Assembly (NCBI RefSeq): GCF_951230165.1
Contig: NZ_CATNVB010000020.1
Span: 1 to 44,963, forward strand
DNA: 44,963 nucleotides
From: Lentilactobacillus sp. Marseille-Q4993
GTDB lineage: Bacteria; Bacillota; Bacilli; Lactobacillales; Lactobacillaceae
Direction of reading: 5' to 3'
The notes under the pieces are model-generated. The model did not search any database, was not told the origin of the DNA, and saw nothing but the letters and a program-made list of their open reading frames with translations. A program made the position numbers and the translations under genes. Position 1 is the stretch's first letter. Each line of letters begins with the position of its first letter. Below, piece after piece: positions 7,098 through 16,600 of this stretch.

Positions 7098-8516
7098 ATG
7101 TCATTGCTTAACGATGATTTTCTATTAACAACTGAAACTGCTCGTAAATTGTTTCATAATCATGCTGAAAAAATGCCAATTATTGACTTTCATTGTCATT
7201 TGGAACCCAAAGAAATTTATGAGAACAAGAATTATGACAACATTACCCAAATCTGGATTAATCAGGGCAATTCTGGGGATCATTACAAATGGCGCTTGAT
7301 GAGAGCAAATGGGGTTCCAGAAGAGCTTATTACTGGTGATGGTAATGACTATGATAAGTTTATTGCTTGGGCAAAAACAATTGAAAAGGCGCTTGGCAAC
7401 CCACTTTATGAATGGACCCATTTGGAATTAAAACGATTTTTTGGTATTGATGAAGTGTTTAATGAAAAGTCAGCACCAGCTATCTGGGAAAAAGCTAACA
7501 AAATGCTTGCCACGACTGACTTCAAGCCAAGAAACCTTATTAAACGTTCAAACGTTGAGGTGGTTTGTACGACAGATGATCCTGCCTCTGATCTTAAGTA
7601 CCATAAGCTTCTTAAAGAAGATGAAGCCCAAAATGGGTTTAAAGTGTTACCAGCGATGCGCCCCGATGCGATTTTTAACCTAAATGCGGATGACTTTGAC
7701 GAGTATTTAAAGTCATTGAGTTCAGTTTCGGGCATTAGCGTTAATTCATTTAAAACGATGATGGAGGCCCTTGACCAACGGTTTGATTTCTTTGAAACTT
7801 TAGGTGGTAGTCTGTCGGATCATGGCCTAAACTTCTTTAGGTTTAACAAAGCAAGTGAAGATCAAATTGATGAGATCATTGATAAGGCAAGAAGAAACGA
7901 ACAATTATCGGCCGAAGAAGTTGATAAATACCAAACAATGGTCGTTGAAGAGTTGATGCGTCTTAATAAGAAACATAATTGGACAATGCAATTTCATATG
8001 AATGTTATTCGGGATGCGAATAAGCCAATGCTGAAGTCGTTTGGCTCCAACGGTGGTTTCGATTCGATGGGAACCCAGGCTGATATTGCTGATCAATTTA
8101 TGAAACTCTTGATTGATATGCAAAGCGAGAACCAACTACCAAAGATGATTTTGTATTCACTTAATCCTAATGACTGGATGCAGCTTGCAACTGGAATGGG
8201 TGACTTCCAACAGGATGGAGTTCAAAAGATTCAACTAGGTGCCGCTTGGTGGTTTAACGATACCTTCTCAGGGATGACAAAGCAGTTGACCACAATGGCT
8301 GAGCAGAGTTTACTATCGAACTTTGTTGGAATGTTAACTGATTCACGGAGCTTCTTATCATATCCACGACATGAATACTTTAGACGAGTTTTATGTAATT
8401 TTGTTGGTACCTTAGCAGAAAGAGGCCAAGTACCAGATGATGAAGAAATACTGGGTAAGATGGTGGCGGATATATCTTATAACAATGCTCATGACTACTT
8501 TGGTTTTTATAAATAA
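7098..8516 (+). CDS. uxaC: Glucuronate isomerase
   Basis: Uronate isomerase: converts D-glucuronate to D-fructuronate, and D-galacturonate to D-tagaturonate, the entry step of the pathway. It has 472 residues, the usual length. The amidohydrolase-like metal motif [14 protein letters not shown] is at about residues 27-40. Further conserved segments are [25 protein letters not shown] and [19 protein letters not shown] near the C-terminus. The ATG follows AAAGGAGAT. It is the last gene of the plus-strand catabolic series and shares a bidirectional terminator with the convergent ABC transporter operon. Confidence 0.94.
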   Translation: MSLLNDDFLLTTETARKLFHNHAEKMPIIDFHCHLEPKEIYENKNYDNITQIWINQGNSGDHYKWRLMRANGVPEELITGDGNDYDKFIAWAKTIEKALGNPLYEWTHLELKRFFGIDEVFNEKSAPAIWEKANKMLATTDFKPRNLIKRSNVEVVCTTDDPASDLKYHKLLKEDEAQNGFKVLPAMRPDAIFNLNADDFDEYLKSLSSVSGISVNSFKTMMEALDQRFDFFETLGGSLSDHGLNFFRFNKASEDQIDEIIDKARRNEQLSAEEVDKYQTMVVEELMRLNKKHNWTMQFHMNVIRDANKPMLKSFGSNGGFDSMGTQADIADQFMKLLIDMQSENQLPKMILYSLNPNDWMQLATGMGDFQQDGVQKIQLGAAWWFNDTFSGMTKQLTTMAEQSLLSNFVGMLTDSRSFLSYPRHEYFRRVLCNFVGTLAERGQVPDDEEILGKMVADISYNNAHDYFGFYK

Positions 8517-8523
8517 TGGATAA

Positions 8524-8568
8524 AAAGCGTCTCATTAACTCTAGAAATAGGGTTGAGTGAGACGCTTT
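8524..8568. terminator. Bidirectional terminator between uxaC and the ABC transporter operon
   Basis: AAAGCGTCTCA pairs with TGAGACGCTTT, and AACTCT...AGGGTT extends the stem with wobble pairs. It lies between two convergent genes. Confidence 0.7.
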
Positions 8569-8576
8569 AATTAATT

Positions 8577-9656
8577 TTAATCAATACGGGTACCAGTATT
8601 TTTATCAAATAAAAGTATGCAATCTTGATCAAATTTCATGTATGCGGTAGCTGCATTACTATTCCAACTGGGAGTCAAGGCCTTTAGGTTAACTTCTGGG
8701 CTGACTTTAATTGTTAATTGCTTAAACTTCCCGTAGTCTGTCACTGCATCAATTTTTACTGGAATGGATTCTGTTTCCTGTTTCTCGGAAATTGAGATAT
8801 TTTCAGGGCGAATACCTAGTAATAATCTTTTATCTTTTTGAACTATATTTTTATAGTTTGAAATTAGTTTCATACCGTCTAGGGTAATCAAGTTTGAATC
8901 ATTATACTCAACTTGAATTACATTGATTTGAGGACTACCAACGAACTTAGCAACGAATAAATTTGACGGATTGTGGTACACGTTTTCAGGAGTATCAATC
9001 ATTTGAACTATTCCATTGTTGATGACGGCAATCCTGTCTCCAAGGGCCATTGCCTCTTGCTGGTCGTGGGTGACATAAAGAATAGTTTGACCATTCTGGT
9101 TATGGAGCTGTAACAACTGATCTCGGGCTTTTTCTCGGAGCTGAACGTCAATATTCGAAAGGGGCTCATCTAAGAGAAAAATATTGGTTTTTTTGGCCAT
9201 TCCTCTTCCAAGGGCAACTCGTTGTTTTTGTCCTCCAGATAACTCGGCAGGAAAACGGTCTTTGTACTTAGATAAGTTTAGAGATTCCATTATTTTTTCA
9301 AGCCGCTGTTTGCGTTCTTCTTTTGGTACCCTATGGACCTTTAGAGCGTATTCCAAATTTTGATACACAGTCATGTTTGGATACAATGCGTAATCTTGAA
9401 AAACCATTGCAATACTGCGCTGCTTATTATTCAAATTCCTAGAATCTTTATTGTTGATTATGATTTTACCGCCAGTTGGGTCCTCCAATCCTGCAATCAT
9501 CCTTAGTGTTGTTGATTTTCCACATCCAGATGGTCCGAGAAAGACAAGGAGTTCCCCTGGGTAAATTTTGAGATTCATATTCTTAATCACGTTGGTTGAT
9601 TTATCGTAGTCTTTTGAAACATCTTCAAGTACGATCGAATATCCATTGCTTTCCAT
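8577..9656 (-). CDS. msmK: ABC transporter ATP-binding protein, MsmK/MalK/UgpC type
   Basis: Cytoplasmic ATPase that powers a carbohydrate importer. Walker A GPSGCGKST (residues 41-49), Q-loop VFQDYALYP, signature LSGGQKQR (139-146), Walker B IFLLDEPLS and the switch VTHDQQEA are all intact. The C-terminal TOBE/MOI-type regulatory domain (about 240-359) is typical of CUT1 systems. It is the last gene of a four-gene operon, 11 bp after the permease gene. MsmK-type ATPases can serve several importers, but here each component has its own partner. Its place beside the uronate genes suggests import of uronate-containing oligosaccharides; the substrate is inferred. Confidence 0.88.
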   Translation of the reverse strand: MESNGYSIVLEDVSKDYDKSTNVIKNMNLKIYPGELLVFLGPSGCGKSTTLRMIAGLEDPTGGKIIINNKDSRNLNNKQRSIAMVFQDYALYPNMTVYQNLEYALKVHRVPKEERKQRLEKIMESLNLSKYKDRFPAELSGGQKQRVALGRGMAKKTNIFLLDEPLSNIDVQLREKARDQLLQLHNQNGQTILYVTHDQQEAMALGDRIAVINNGIVQMIDTPENVYHNPSNLFVAKFVGSPQINVIQVEYNDSNLITLDGMKLISNYKNIVQKDKRLLLGIRPENISISEKQETESIPVKIDAVTDYGKFKQLTIKVSPEVNLKALTPSWNSNAATAYMKFDQDCILLFDKNTGTRID

Positions 9657-9667
9657 ATATTAATACC

Positions 9668-10489
9668 TCACTTTAATCCACTACTACTAATGCTATTTAG
9701 GATATATTTTTGGAAAATAACATAAATCAATAACGGTGGAATAATCATAATAGTTGCCAATGCCATTGCTAATGGAAAGTTTGTTCCACCTTCACTGGAA
9801 ATATAGTTTTGAAGTGCTAATGGCAGGGTAAAGCTGCCTTTATCTTTTAGTATTAGGGTTGGCCAAACGTATTCATTCCAACTGTTAATAAAGAATATAG
9901 CTCCAATACTGATAATGTTTGGTTTTAAAATAGGGATGATAATATTCATTAGAATTTTTCGTTCTGGGATGTCATCAATTCGAGCACTTTCAACCAAACT
10001 AGTCGGTACTTTCTCCATAGCCTTTAAAAAAAGCATTATTCCAGCTGCATCACACATTTGTGGTAGTGCGACTCCAAGCATATTATTCAGTAAGTTCATT
10101 TTTGAGATTACTAAGTAGTTTGGAATCATTATGGTTGTGAACGGCACAAAGATAGTTGCAATAAAGATAAAATAGACGATTTTTTTACCATGAAATTTAA
10201 AGTTATGAAATGCGTATGCGGCTAGCAATCCAGTTGAAATTTTCCCTAAAGTCACTAGTGTAGCCATCCCAAACGTGTTTAAAGTTACTCTAATCAAGTT
10301 GATCTGATGATTTAGCGTGATGTAATTAGCTAGAGTGGGGTGACTTGGAATTAAGCTTAGAATTGAATTGTAAGAGTCATGCAAAGTTTTGAAAGAGTTA
10401 GAGATCATGAACAAGATTGGTAAGATTATTACTAATACGATTAACAAAAGCGGGATATGCCATACTAGGCTTTTTCGATTAGTCTGCAT
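9668..10489 (-). CDS. ABC sugar transporter permease, MalG/MsmG type
   Basis: Inner permease of a CUT1-family carbohydrate importer. The start chosen is ATG at 10489, preceded seven bases earlier by AAGGAGGGAG; an in-frame ATG seven codons upstream lacks this site. About six hydrophobic helices are visible, starting with HIPLLLIVLVIILPILFMI. The EAA-type loop that docks on the ATPase is SARIDDIPERKILMNIIIPI. The gene start overlaps the end of the upstream permease gene by 11 bases, indicating translational coupling. Confidence 0.85.
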   Translation of the reverse strand: MQTNRKSLVWHIPLLLIVLVIILPILFMISNSFKTLHDSYNSILSLIPSHPTLANYITLNHQINLIRVTLNTFGMATLVTLGKISTGLLAAYAFHNFKFHGKKIVYFIFIATIFVPFTTIMIPNYLVISKMNLLNNMLGVALPQMCDAAGIMLFLKAMEKVPTSLVESARIDDIPERKILMNIIIPILKPNIISIGAIFFINSWNEYVWPTLILKDKGSFTLPLALQNYISSEGGTNFPLAMALATIMIIPPLLIYVIFQKYILNSISSSGLK

Positions 10490-11420
10490 GCTTTCTCCCT
10501 CCTTCAACAAATTTTATTTCAAGTGCAAGTAGTATCAAGAAAATTATGAAAGTGACTGTAGCTAATGCTGATGCATTACCAGTTTTGTATAAAACAAATC
10601 CATTTAGGTAAGTGTGGTAGAGAATGTTTGAAGAACCATAATTTGGCCCACCTTGAGTAATAACGTTTAGAGGTGTGAAAACATATTGAAGTCCTTCGAC
10701 AATTGTTAAAATCAAAACATAGACTGAAACACTCTTATTCATTGGCAGGACAATGTCCCATATTACTCTCCATTTTGGGATACCATCAATTTTTGCTGCT
10801 TCAATTATATTTTTGGGGATGGAACCTAAACCAGTTAAGAGGAGAATAAAGTTATATCCGAAAACTTTCCAGTTGGTAATTAGACAAATAACGATAATCG
10901 CTAGTGAACCAGAATTAGTCCATTGAGGCAGTTTCATTCCGTAGTCCCTTAAAATCAATGCAACAGGTCCGGAAACTGGATTTAAAATCCAAGAGAATAG
11001 CATTGCACCAACTACAAGGGAGAACAAACTAGGAATGAAAAATAATATCTTGTAAGGCCCTTTAGTTTTACCAATAAAGAAGTTAACAATTATTGAGATT
11101 AAATAAGGGATGACAAAGTTTAGAATTACTAAAATACCAATATAAATAAGGGTATTAAACATCACCTGTCGGTTGGTTGGATCTGTAAATACGTTAATGT
11201 AGTTATTAAACCCCACAAACTCTTTGGTTGGTGATATTAGATTCCAGTTAAAGAAGCTTAAATAAAGAGTATAGAGCACTGGAAATCCTATGAATATTGA
11301 AATAAGAATTCCTGATGGTAATAGGTAAAAAAATGGTTTGATATTCATTTTCTTGCCCCTTTTGACGGGACCAGAGCGAGAGCTTATTTTTTCCTTGGCT
11401 TGGATGTTATTGCTTAACAT
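10479..11420 (-). CDS. ABC sugar transporter permease, MalF/MsmF type
   Basis: First permease subunit of the CUT1 importer, 313 residues. The N-terminus is cytoplasmic and basic, followed by FFYLLPSGILISIFIGFPV and about five further membrane segments. The EAA-loop equivalent is AAKIDGIPKWRVIWDIVLP. The ATG at 11420 follows GGAG with an eight-base spacing and overlaps the binding-protein gene by 14 bases. A later in-frame ATG (residue 25, KKMNIKPFF) also has a weaker GGGG upstream. Confidence 0.85.
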   Translation of the reverse strand: MLSNNIQAKEKISSRSGPVKRGKKMNIKPFFYLLPSGILISIFIGFPVLYTLYLSFFNWNLISPTKEFVGFNNYINVFTDPTNRQVMFNTLIYIGILVILNFVIPYLISIIVNFFIGKTKGPYKILFFIPSLFSLVVGAMLFSWILNPVSGPVALILRDYGMKLPQWTNSGSLAIIVICLITNWKVFGYNFILLLTGLGSIPKNIIEAAKIDGIPKWRVIWDIVLPMNKSVSVYVLILTIVEGLQYVFTPLNVITQGGPNYGSSNILYHTYLNGFVLYKTGNASALATVTFIIFLILLALEIKFVEGGRKHAD

Positions 11421-12690
11421 TTATCTTCTCCTGAGCTGATTTTAGGGTTTGATTAACGTTCTTTCCTGATAGAATTTGGTCTCTAGCATCAATCATACTT
11501 TGTTCTGCATCAAGTCCATTTTTAGGGAACGAAGTCCATGGAACTGCATTTCCAAGCTCATCGACAGCAGGCTTTATCATCGGATTCTTATCTAAGTATG
11601 TCTTAAAGATAGTAGAATTGAGAGCAGTTTTTGTTGGTGGAAGGTATCCAGTTCCTTTATCCCAGGTCATGAGGGAACTGTTCTTATACATAAATTTTTC
11701 AAACTTCCAAGCAGCTTTTTGCTGTGGAGTTGATTGCGCAGTAATTGTCAGCATCGAGCCTCCAACTGGAACTGTAAGTTTTTTGCCTTTGAAGGTGGGA
11801 GCAACGATTGCTGATGCATCAAAATTAGCACTTTGCTTAATGTGAGATGCTTGGGCAACAGTAGTGAATGCCATTGCAACTTTTCCATTGATGAAAGCAT
11901 CCATACCTTGATCCCAAGGAGCGTGGAGAGCGGTTTTTTCTTTAACAACCATATCTTGGTAGAGCTGGTATGCTTGTTGTCCTGCCTTTGAGTTGAAAGC
12001 CGCTTTACCGTCATTCGATTTAATTTGTGCTCCATTGCTTAACATCATAGCTTGTTGAGCCCAGGTATCAGCTGGTTCCTGAATGTAAACACCATAGTTA
12101 CCACTCTTTGATTTGATTTGCTTTGAAGCTTTTTCAACACCTTGCCAAGTAGACAGTTCTGAAGGATCGATTCCATATTTTTTCAAAATAGTTTTGTTGA
12201 TGTAAAGGATGGGAGTACTTAAAGAATAAGGCAACCCAACAAGTTTTCCATTAGCGTTTTTTGCGAAGCTTAAAGTTTTAGGAGAAAAATTTTTGGTGAT
12301 TGAATTTGTATTTTTATCAAACTTTTGGGCGGCATCGTTTGGATTTAAATATTTAAAGTTATCAGAGAAGTAGTTTGTGTAAGCCCAACCCACTTGAACA
12401 ACATCTGGTACCTTACCCGATGCTTGAGCGGACTGGAGATTTTGCATCAGGCCTTGATACATATTTGGATTAAATTTTGCGGTCACTTTAATGTTTTTAT
12501 GAGTTTGATTAAACTCCTTTACCAGCTTATTAACAGAAGCCCCTCCCAATGTTTGAGCGTTGACGTGCCAGTATGTTATATGCGTTACTTTGTCGTTTGC
12601 CTGGGATTTTGAGCATCCTGCAAACAAGGCTGCCATTCCAATGATTGCGGTTATTCCAGCTAACCGTTTCAAAGTGTGCTTAGTATTCAT
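11407..12690 (-). CDS. Sugar ABC transporter substrate-binding lipoprotein
   Basis: Extracellular solute-binding protein family 1 (MsmE/MalE-like), 427 residues. The signal peptide ends in the lipobox LFAGC (Cys about 26), so it is lipid-anchored outside the membrane. The mature start ITYWHVNAQTLGG is typical of family 1 proteins. GLPYSLSTPILYINK and AWKFEKFMYKNSSLMTWDKG are further conserved segments. It is the first gene of the operon. It delivers an oligosaccharide to the permeases; the nearby uronate enzymes suggest an aldobiuronic acid or similar fragment, but that is inferred. No clear cre box or -10/-35 pair was found in the 140 bp before it. Confidence 0.88.
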   Translation of the reverse strand: MNTKHTLKRLAGITAIIGMAALFAGCSKSQANDKVTHITYWHVNAQTLGGASVNKLVKEFNQTHKNIKVTAKFNPNMYQGLMQNLQSAQASGKVPDVVQVGWAYTNYFSDNFKYLNPNDAAQKFDKNTNSITKNFSPKTLSFAKNANGKLVGLPYSLSTPILYINKTILKKYGIDPSELSTWQGVEKASKQIKSKSGNYGVYIQEPADTWAQQAMMLSNGAQIKSNDGKAAFNSKAGQQAYQLYQDMVVKEKTALHAPWDQGMDAFINGKVAMAFTTVAQASHIKQSANFDASAIVAPTFKGKKLTVPVGGSMLTITAQSTPQQKAAWKFEKFMYKNSSLMTWDKGTGYLPPTKTALNSTIFKTYLDKNPMIKPAVDELGNAVPWTSFPKNGLDAEQSMIDARDQILSGKNVNQTLKSAQEKINVKQ

Positions 12691-12783
12691 CTTGATTCCT
12701 CCAATATATTTGATACTTGAAGAATAACAATTGTTTGTAAAAAAGCATTATGGATAGCGTAATGAACGTGTAAATATTTAAGC

Positions 12784-12818
12784 TTTAGTACTATAAATTA
12801 CATTTAGTTCTATAATTA
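12784..12818 (+). repeat. Tandem direct repeat upstream of the small secreted gene
   Basis: TTTAGTACTATAAATTA (12784-12800) and TTTAGTTCTATAATTA (12803-12818) are near-identical tandem copies. The second contains TATAAT, a perfect -10 hexamer at 12811-12816. It may be a promoter with a tandem activator or repressor site; no good -35 was seen. Confidence 0.45.
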
Positions 12819-12847
12819 ACGTATCTACATATTTGGAGGGGATTACA

Positions 12848-13273
12848 TTGAAACATTTCAAGATTAAGTTGGGGCTAACTATTGCGACTGCTAGCTTCTT
12901 GACGTTTGTTCCGGTATCAAACACTGTTCATGCTTCGGCCTGGCATCATGGATGTCCGAAGTTTTTAAAGGGTTCATGGCGGAGTAGTAAATTCAAAGGT
13001 GGCATTGGGAATAAAAAGATTCGGGCCCATCTGTTTTTTAGCAACGGGGGGCTAAGTATGGTTTTAGATGGTGGTAATGGTCTTGGTGTAACTAACGGAA
13101 TTGGGTATAAGCATCTTTCAGGTCACAATTATCGATTTAGAACGCACTATAAATATGGAAACGATTACGGATACTACACTATAAAAAATACTAGCCATAA
13201 ACGAATCTACCAACGGTTTAATGGTGGCTGGCTTCGTTATCACAAAATATCCAACAAACTAGCTCAATACTAG
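12848..13273 (+). CDS. Small secreted protein, function unknown
   Basis: Exported protein of 141 residues from TTG at 12848, which follows GGAGGGG with good spacing; the open frame begins 15 bases earlier at another TTG that lacks a site. The signal peptide is hydrophobic (LGLTIATASFLTFVPV) and ends near VHAS. The mature part is rich in Gly, His, Lys and Tyr, with one Cys (HHGCPKF). A short beta-rich fold is suggested by alternating FRTHYKYG and YGYYTIKN segments. I do not recognise a family. It is divergent from the transporter operon and has its own terminator, so a surface role linked to the locus is possible but not shown. Confidence 0.7.
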   Translation: MKHFKIKLGLTIATASFLTFVPVSNTVHASAWHHGCPKFLKGSWRSSKFKGGIGNKKIRAHLFFSNGGLSMVLDGGNGLGVTNGIGYKHLSGHNYRFRTHYKYGNDYGYYTIKNTSHKRIYQRFNGGWLRYHKISNKLAQY

Positions 13274-13282
13274 TTGAAATAA

Positions 13283-13334
13283 AAAAGCACCGAACTACCA
13301 ATGTAATTCCTACAATTGGTAGTTCGGCGTTTTT
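13283..13334 (+). terminator. Terminator of the small secreted gene
   Basis: A perfect 13-bp stem CCGAACTACCAAT/ATTGGTAGTTCGG (13290-13302 with 13315-13327), flanked by A-rich and T-rich runs, 10 bp after the stop codon. Confidence 0.85.
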
Positions 13335-13621
13335 GATCTAGGGTTAAACTGTCACTGTTTTAACTGTTTTTAACTTTCACTAATAACTAAGCTTTCCCCT
13401 ATTTTTACTTGCTTGTTAGAGACTCATTTCGTTTCATTTGGAACAAGCGTTCTTTTATTTGATTTTGGTAAAACAACTGGTATTTCTGATATTCATCGAT
13501 ACCAGAAAGTATATACATATCTAAACAAAGTAAAATTTTAATTATAAATTTAGTCAGGATAGCGATGGTGGAAAATTAAGGAAAAAATGCTATTCTTTTT
13601 GACTGATTTTTTTAAAACGTA
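13335..13621. other. Intergenic region without a recognised feature
   Basis: About 290 bp between a plus-strand terminator and the 3' end of the minus-strand 1258-residue gene. It is AT-rich with T-runs. I see no gene and no strong hairpin. Confidence 0.5.
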
Positions 13622-16600
13622 CTAGTACTGCAATATGAGTTTTTTATTACCTGTGACATACTTGCCGTTGGTCAACACAAATCTAGTTGTTAAGTGATAT
13701 TTAACGATTTTCTTAACTTTAAGATGTGCTCCTTTTTTGTAGTGCTTGTACTTACCTGTAAGACTAACTTTCTTGTATGAGTTAGCTCCAGATTTAGATA
13801 TAACCGTAATTACTTTAGACTTATTTAGCTTTGAGTAATAAACAGGACGAATATACTTAGCATTGGCTGTGATATATCCAGTCTTTTTATAGCTTCTGCT
13901 ACGATTATTTAAGTCGATTACTTTATATCTAAGAGTTCCTCTGTCAGTTTTTGCAGTTGACAGGATTTTAAACATTGGTCGGTTAATGCGCTTTTGCTTC
14001 TTGAATGTAGAAATAATGTTCTTCTTATTGAAATCGACTTTTTTGTACAAGTTTATCTTTTTAATAGCATAAACTACAGATCCCTTAAGCTTACTTGTTT
14101 CTGCGTTTGACCCTGGGGTGCCTGTTTCGATGGAATTCGAGGATCCAGTAATATTTGATGAAGAATTAACTTGATTGCTGGAAGAACTACTAGTTGATGA
14201 TGTTTCCGATCCAGTTGAGGTGCTTGAACTGCTTGAGCTATTTGAACTGTTTGAGTTACTTGAACTACCCGAATTTTCACTTGGGTTAGGGTTTGGTTGG
14301 GTTCCCTCTTTGACAATTTGTAACTTTCCGTTGGTAGCAGTTACAGGGATTGAAAGATCAATATCTGTTTGCGATTTTCCGTCGAAAGTTTGGACCTTTT
14401 TGTCATTGAATAGAACATCAAACTTGCCGTCAAAGCCTTTGCCATTGTGAATTTTCAGGTCAACGTTATGCTCAGATTTGGAAACGTTTTCAAAATCGAA
14501 TATTGCTGAGTTGCCATCTTTTGATATATCAGCATGGGTATATTTGTCACCATCAAATGTGTATGATAGTTTGTCTGAAACGAGATTCAATTTGGTTTTT
14601 AGACCATCTTCAGGAGTGATTGAAAGGTTGTTACCACTCTCTGATACGTCTGCACCATAGCCTGTTAACCCAAATATTGGGTCATTTACAACGTCAGCTG
14701 ATAATACCTGCAAGGCACCGAATACTGATAAGTCAGCTTCACCTGATAATGAACGCCAACCATTGTGAAGTTTTCCAGTACCAACTCCATATAGTGCTTG
14801 GGTTGGACTTCCAAGTTCTGCTTGATAAGTCCAAGAAACTGCACCAATATTCTCAGCAGAACTGTCGATTTGACCACTATTGATATGGGTCAAATTAGCT
14901 AACTTTGCTCCATAATTTGCCCGTTCAGCAAGGCCTAATTGCTCGTCTGATAATCCATTATCCTCGTTTACTAGCCAGTCGTTCATTGCTGTATCAGCCA
15001 ATGATGCGGTGTATTGGAATTGCCACCAGTTTTCACCGTTGATAGTGACAGGATCATCGTATAAATACCATACGGGCTGAACGCCCCTACAAGCTCTTGT
15101 TTTCATATCAACCATTTGCATCATCTGCTTATTGCTATATTGCTTTCCAAGCATGTAAACGGCTTCTTCACCTGTGTTGTCGTATGGATACTCTGATGTG
15201 TATGGATATGGATCTTTAGAAAAGTTGGTATATTTCTTTTGGAAGTAACTAGCTAAATTTTCTGCTTCGTTTTTATACCCGTTTTCTTTCAAAGCATTAA
15301 GAATTTCAGTACCAGTTGACTCACCTTCAAGACCATCCATTGAGTAGGCTATGTCACCTGAATACAGAGTTTTCATAATGTTGTAAGCTTTCTCAAGATA
15401 CCAAACAGCAGGGTGTTGATAGCTCATTAGTTTTGGATAATTATGCTCGATTTTATACATTTCAAAGAATGTATTGTAAACGTGAGGATAAGCAAATCCA
15501 CGCCACGAATAATTATCTGTATCAGTGGTACCAGTTGATTTCTTGTCTAACCAGTCTGGAACGCGATAGTCATTATGGTGGTTTTTCATAAGCCCGTTCC
15601 AAATGCCAGTATTGACATACGATTCTACACCTCTTATTTGTTCTTTGTTAGGGTTCTCTGAATTTTGGGCTGCTAGGAATAAACCGTGGGTCAACCCCCA
15701 ATCATCACCCCAGCCAAGGCTATTCCAGTCGGGACCATTGAAGTTGCCTCGTTTTGCCTTTGTGTTAAAGTCCCAATCATCAAAGATTTTGTCATAAAAT
15801 TTACTTGAGTCGTTCCATTGAGTTTTGAGCATAAAGTTAGCATGAGATTCCAATGCATTCTCAGGGTTGTCGATAACGTAATATTGAAGGGTAGTCTGCT
15901 TCGTGGTTTGTTGGCCGGGTAGTTTGTAATTTACGATAATATTATTTCTACCCAGACTATGGAATTTAATGTTGTAAATATGGTATTGTTCGCCATTCTT
16001 TACTACTGTTTTGTCAAAGATTGCAGTCCCGGTTTGTTCGCTACCAATATTTGAACTGGTGTCGTTATTTGAATTTGTTCTTTGAGAGACGTAATCATTT
16101 TTTTGGTTTTGGTATTTAAAACTAATGTCGCTAGCGGGAACCTTAGTATGCAGGTACATCTTTCCAGTTGCAACTCCGTCTTTATTCTTAGGAATCACCA
16201 TTCCTGGTACTGAAACGGCGTCCATAATGTTGTTTTTATATAAAACGGATTTCAGTTGACTTTCATACTTCGTAATAGTCATATCGCCTTTTTTGGTCTG
16301 GCTATCGCCTTTTGCAGAATTTTTGACACCAGCACTGTCAAAGTTAAATGAATATGTTTTTGTTTGACCAGGATCTAATTGAAGGGCGGTGTTAGGCAGA
16401 TATCCTCTGTTACCGGATTGAATTGCTGCCGAGTTGATGTAGTAGACGTTGAGACCGTTATCCCATTTGCCACCATCAACATCCCAAGCTGCCTCATCCC
16501 CAGTGTGTGAACCCCAACCCCAGCGATCTTGGTATTCAAATTGAGTGTCTGTATTGGAATCCGGAGTCATCACTAAGAAATTTCCAATTCCGCTGGGACG

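Noticed and set aside
12691-12725. Fourth copy of the uronate operator before the ABC transporter
   Set aside because: AATATATTTGATACTTGAA resembles it only loosely and overlaps the ribosome binding site.
14175-14450. Open frame antisense to the Ser-rich linker of paralogue A
   Set aside because: Low-complexity Glu/Leu-rich translation of a repetitive linker; no ribosome binding site.
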